DNA from: Bacteroidetes bacterium ADurb.Bin217
Lineage (GTDB): Bacteria > Bacteroidota > Bacteroidia > Bacteroidales > UBA1715
Direction: 5' to 3'
Length of the DNA stretch: 35,567 bases
Assembly: GCA_002069975.1 (NCBI GenBank)
Contig: MWCJ01000028.1
Span: 1-35,567 of the forward strand
The notes beneath the pieces are model-generated. The model was not told the origin of the DNA. It made no database searches and saw only the letters and a program-made list of their open reading frames with translations. Of this stretch, positions 34,161-35,567 are shown piece after piece. The translations under genes and the position numbers were made by a program. How positions within the stretch are numbered: position 1 is the first letter of the stretch; every line of letters begins with the position of its first letter.

Positions 34161-34374
34161 CTATAGGAACGCTTTAAAATATTCAAACATAGGATTTCAA
34201 ATGCTTGCCATTATTCTAATTGGCGTATTTGGCGGGCAAGCATTAGATGAATATTTTGACCTTACTAATTCCCTTTGTACTATTATTTGCTCTTTGTTGT
34301 CGGTTTTTGCAGCAATATATGTAGCCATAAAAGATTTTATTCGAATAGGTAAACAGAACCAAGACTTACTGTAA
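34144..34374 (+). CDS. AtpZ/AtpI-family ATP synthase accessory membrane protein, TTG start
   Basis: 76 residues. Two hydrophobic segments (about 20-35, LAIILIGVFGGQAL, and 43-63, LCTIICSLLSVFAAIYVAIK) with the family pattern KYSNIGFQM and GVFGGQALDEYF. The first ATG (in QMLAI) would remove the conserved KYSNIGFQ, so the TTG at 34144 is the likely start, giving a 17-base overlap with the bactofilin gene and translational coupling. AtpZ-like proteins help assemble or supply the F1Fo ATP synthase. In this phylum an atp gene often follows; here 34.4-35.6 kb holds repeats and a cassette-like unit instead. Confidence 0.8.
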   Translation: MKKNPNYRNALKYSNIGFQMLAIILIGVFGGQALDEYFDLTNSLCTIICSLLSVFAAIYVAIKDFIRIGKQNQDLL

Positions 34375-34448
34375 GAATAAAAACGCTAAATAATTCTGAA
34401 TTCAAGATGATATAAGAAAAAAAATCGTAAAATATAATTATTGAAAAT

Positions 34449-34610
34449 AGCCTCAGCGAGGCGACAGTAGTATACATCATATACATTCAATTGTAATATC
34501 GCTCCTACGGAGCTTTTGAATTTTTCTATTGCACTCGCACTACCATACTATAGCTCCTACGGAGCTTTATTCCAAATGCTGTTTAATGAATTATTGGTGC
34601 ATATATGGGC
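34449..34610. repeat. direct repeat, copy 1 (at least 162 bp), with hairpin modules
   Basis: Identical to 35406-35567 at an offset of 957 bases. It contains GCCTCAGCGAGGC (34450-34462) and two GCTCCTACGGAGC (34501-34513 and 34553-34565), each a 5-bp stem with a 3-nt loop, and ends in GGTGCATATATGGGC. Copy 2 stops only because the window stops. Confidence 0.92.
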
Positions 34611-35325
34611 ATTAGTGGCAAGTGTAAAAAAAGACAAAAACTATGAAAACAAATTCAGTATTGAAAGAAAAAACATTGACTTTAAATGGATCAGCTTTAG
34701 GACTTGGTATGCTGTTTTCATTAATTGGATTATTGTCAATTATGGTCGGATATGGAATTCAAACAATAAGTATTTTTCTTTCGGGATTATTATTCCTTTT
34801 GATTGGTTTATTTGGAATGATCTCGATTGAATGTTTTGAATTAGACAGTCATAAAAGAACAATAAGATTATTTAAAGAATATTTTATTTTTAAACCTGGC
34901 AAATCGTTTCATTTGGATAACTTTAATACAATAAAAATTATTTTTGAAATTAGTGTTCCAAAACAAAACAAAACAAACACCACATTGACAGCTGCATCAG
35001 CAACATGGAATACGACTCAATTTAAATCCTTCGATATTTATTTGGTTGGGAATGAAAACGAAATTAAAATTAAACATTTTGTTGATGCTAAGAAAGCAAA
35101 TGAATTTTTAAAGAAATTATCAAGTTTAACAGGTCTTCCAATTGAAGAACCTATTAGAAAAATTAAATAACTAAAAAGGAAATAAAAAATAACACCTGAC
35201 ACTAACCGCACCTATTAAGAATAGCGGGTTTGCAGTTATTTCGGCGGTCTTTTTCTCCCGTCGTTTTGGATAATTCGTAACCCAAGGCGGTGCCATTGGG
35301 CTGATTTACACATGGTGTTCAGCCA
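34596..35325. mobile_element. candidate gene-cassette unit: inverted boundaries, one ORF, hairpin-rich tail
   Basis: Left boundary: GGTGC (34596-34600) and GCATTAGTGGCAAGTG (34609-34624), 19 bases before the ATG. Right boundary: CACCTGACACTAACCGCACC (35193-35212), 22 bases after the stop. The right boundary in reverse complement is GGTGCGGTTAGTGTCAGGTG, matching the left one outside an 8-base insertion. The tail 35206-35325 carries hairpins CTATT/AATAG, CCCAAGGC/GCC-TTGGG (35281-35300) and GGCTGA/TCAGCC (35299-35304, 35319-35324). No recombinase is in the window. Confidence 0.5.
34643..35170 (+). CDS. small membrane protein of unknown function (cassette ORF)
   Basis: 175 residues. Two close hydrophobic segments (about 18-40, LGLGMLFSLIGLLSIMVGYG, and 42-63, ISIFLSGLLFLLIGLFGMIS) form a hairpin in the membrane. 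A soluble part (about 65-175) follows with alternating strands and a C-terminal helix (VDAKKANEFLKKLSSLTGLP), the build of PH-like bacterial domains. Family not recognised. Another frame over 34516-34830 is spurious. The gene is alone between inverted boundary sequences and long direct repeats, so it is probably an acquired unit; its cargo role is unknown. Confidence 0.75.
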   Translation: MKTNSVLKEKTLTLNGSALGLGMLFSLIGLLSIMVGYGIQTISIFLSGLLFLLIGLFGMISIECFELDSHKRTIRLFKEYFIFKPGKSFHLDNFNTIKIIFEISVPKQNKTNTTLTAASATWNTTQFKSFDIYLVGNENEIKIKHFVDAKKANEFLKKLSSLTGLPIEEPIRKIK

Positions 35326-35354
35326 AAAAAATGTAAAATATAAATATTGTAAAT

Positions 35355-35367
35355 AGCCTCAGCGAGG
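35355..35367. repeat. extra GCCTCAGCGAGGC hairpin module
   Basis: The same 13-base hairpin as in the long direct repeats, with partly shared flanks (GTAAAATATAAATATTG versus GTAAAATATAATTATTG upstream of copy 1 at 34429). It shows that the module duplicated more than once. Confidence 0.75.
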
Positions 35368-35405
35368 CGGAATTATGGTAGAATTATTTGAAGTATTCAA
35401 AATAA

Positions 35406-35567
35406 AGCCTCAGCGAGGCGACAGTAGTATACATCATATACATTCAATTGTAATATCGCTCCTACGGAGCTTTTGAATTTTTCTATTGCACTCGCACTAC
35501 CATACTATAGCTCCTACGGAGCTTTATTCCAAATGCTGTTTAATGAATTATTGGTGCATATATGGGC
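35406..35567. repeat. direct repeat, copy 2, running off the window
   Basis: Identical to 34449-34610. Hairpins at 35407-35419, 35458-35470 and 35510-35522. The final bases GGTGCATATATGGGC are the left boundary seen before the cassette ORF, so a second unit may start here. Confidence 0.92.

Noticed and set aside
34516-34830. 104-residue ORF overlapping the cassette ORF
   Set aside because: It runs through the direct repeat and boundary, and the overlapping frame from 34643 has a coherent membrane protein.
34596-35325. Classical integron cassette with attC site
   Set aside because: The tail is folded, but GTTRRRY and RYYYAAC core sites are not present in the expected positions and no integrase is seen. 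Kept only as cassette-like.
34449-35567. CRISPR array
   Set aside because: Only two long repeats, almost 800 bases apart with a gene between them; no regular spacers and no cas genes.

Overview
The window is chromosomal DNA from a member of the Bacteroidota, most likely Bacteroidales-like or a relative from that phylum. The signs are an AT-rich genome, gene starts without obvious Shine-Dalgarno sequences, several promoters of the TTG/TTTG-N19-TAnnTTTG type, a type IX secretion (T9SS) type-B sorting domain, a PorE-like TPR/beta-propeller/OmpA protein, a bactofilin next to an AtpZ-like gene, and a Bacteroidota-type O-antigen ligase. No ribosomal RNA gene is present, so the genus cannot be named.

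Layout. Positions 1-5.5 kb (minus strand) hold a partial O-antigen ligase-like gene behind a T9SS-exported PKD protein, then a tight aspS-tadA-ompH/skp-like operon. At 5.66 kb lies a CAU-anticodon tRNA gene on the plus strand. Its 3' end is repeated twice more in a 116/115-bp tandem array with terminators. From 6.2 to 13.3 kb there is an efflux locus: a TetR regulator with a perfect 20-bp palindromic operator, a cupin, a DsrE-family gene with an apparent frameshift, then TolC-like, DUF2798, adaptor and RND pump genes. A second operator copy overlaps the start codon of the TolC-like gene. The locus ends in a truncated gene and an IS3-family fragment. From 13.5 to 16.7 kb (minus) are a TPR protein and the PorE-like protein; from 17 to 20.5 kb (plus) are a secreted GH3 enzyme and two exported unknowns.

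From 20.5 to 23.5 kb the DNA is accessory. A DUF1016/YhcG-type nuclease with a small coupled upstream ORF sits between two copies of a repeat that share 214 identical bases. The nuclease coding region itself carries three hairpin-forming repeats. An orphan gene follows. From 23.7 to 29.7 kb lies a branched-chain amino-acid operon (ilvD, PLP aminotransferase, ilvB, ilvN). It is preceded by a promoter, a 21-residue Ile/Val-rich leader peptide, a competing antiterminator and a terminator, which is a textbook-style translational attenuator. From 30 to 34.4 kb are topoisomerase IV subunit A, an rRNA-methyltransferase-like gene, a bactofilin and an AtpZ-like gene.

The last 1.2 kb looks like a gene-cassette unit. 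A small membrane protein gene is bounded by imperfect inverted ends, followed by a hairpin-rich 130-bp tail, and the whole is flanked by direct repeats of at least 162 bp full of short hairpins. The second direct repeat runs off the window edge, so an array may continue. The most unusual candidates are this cassette-like unit, the tRNA-3'-end array and the ilv attenuator.
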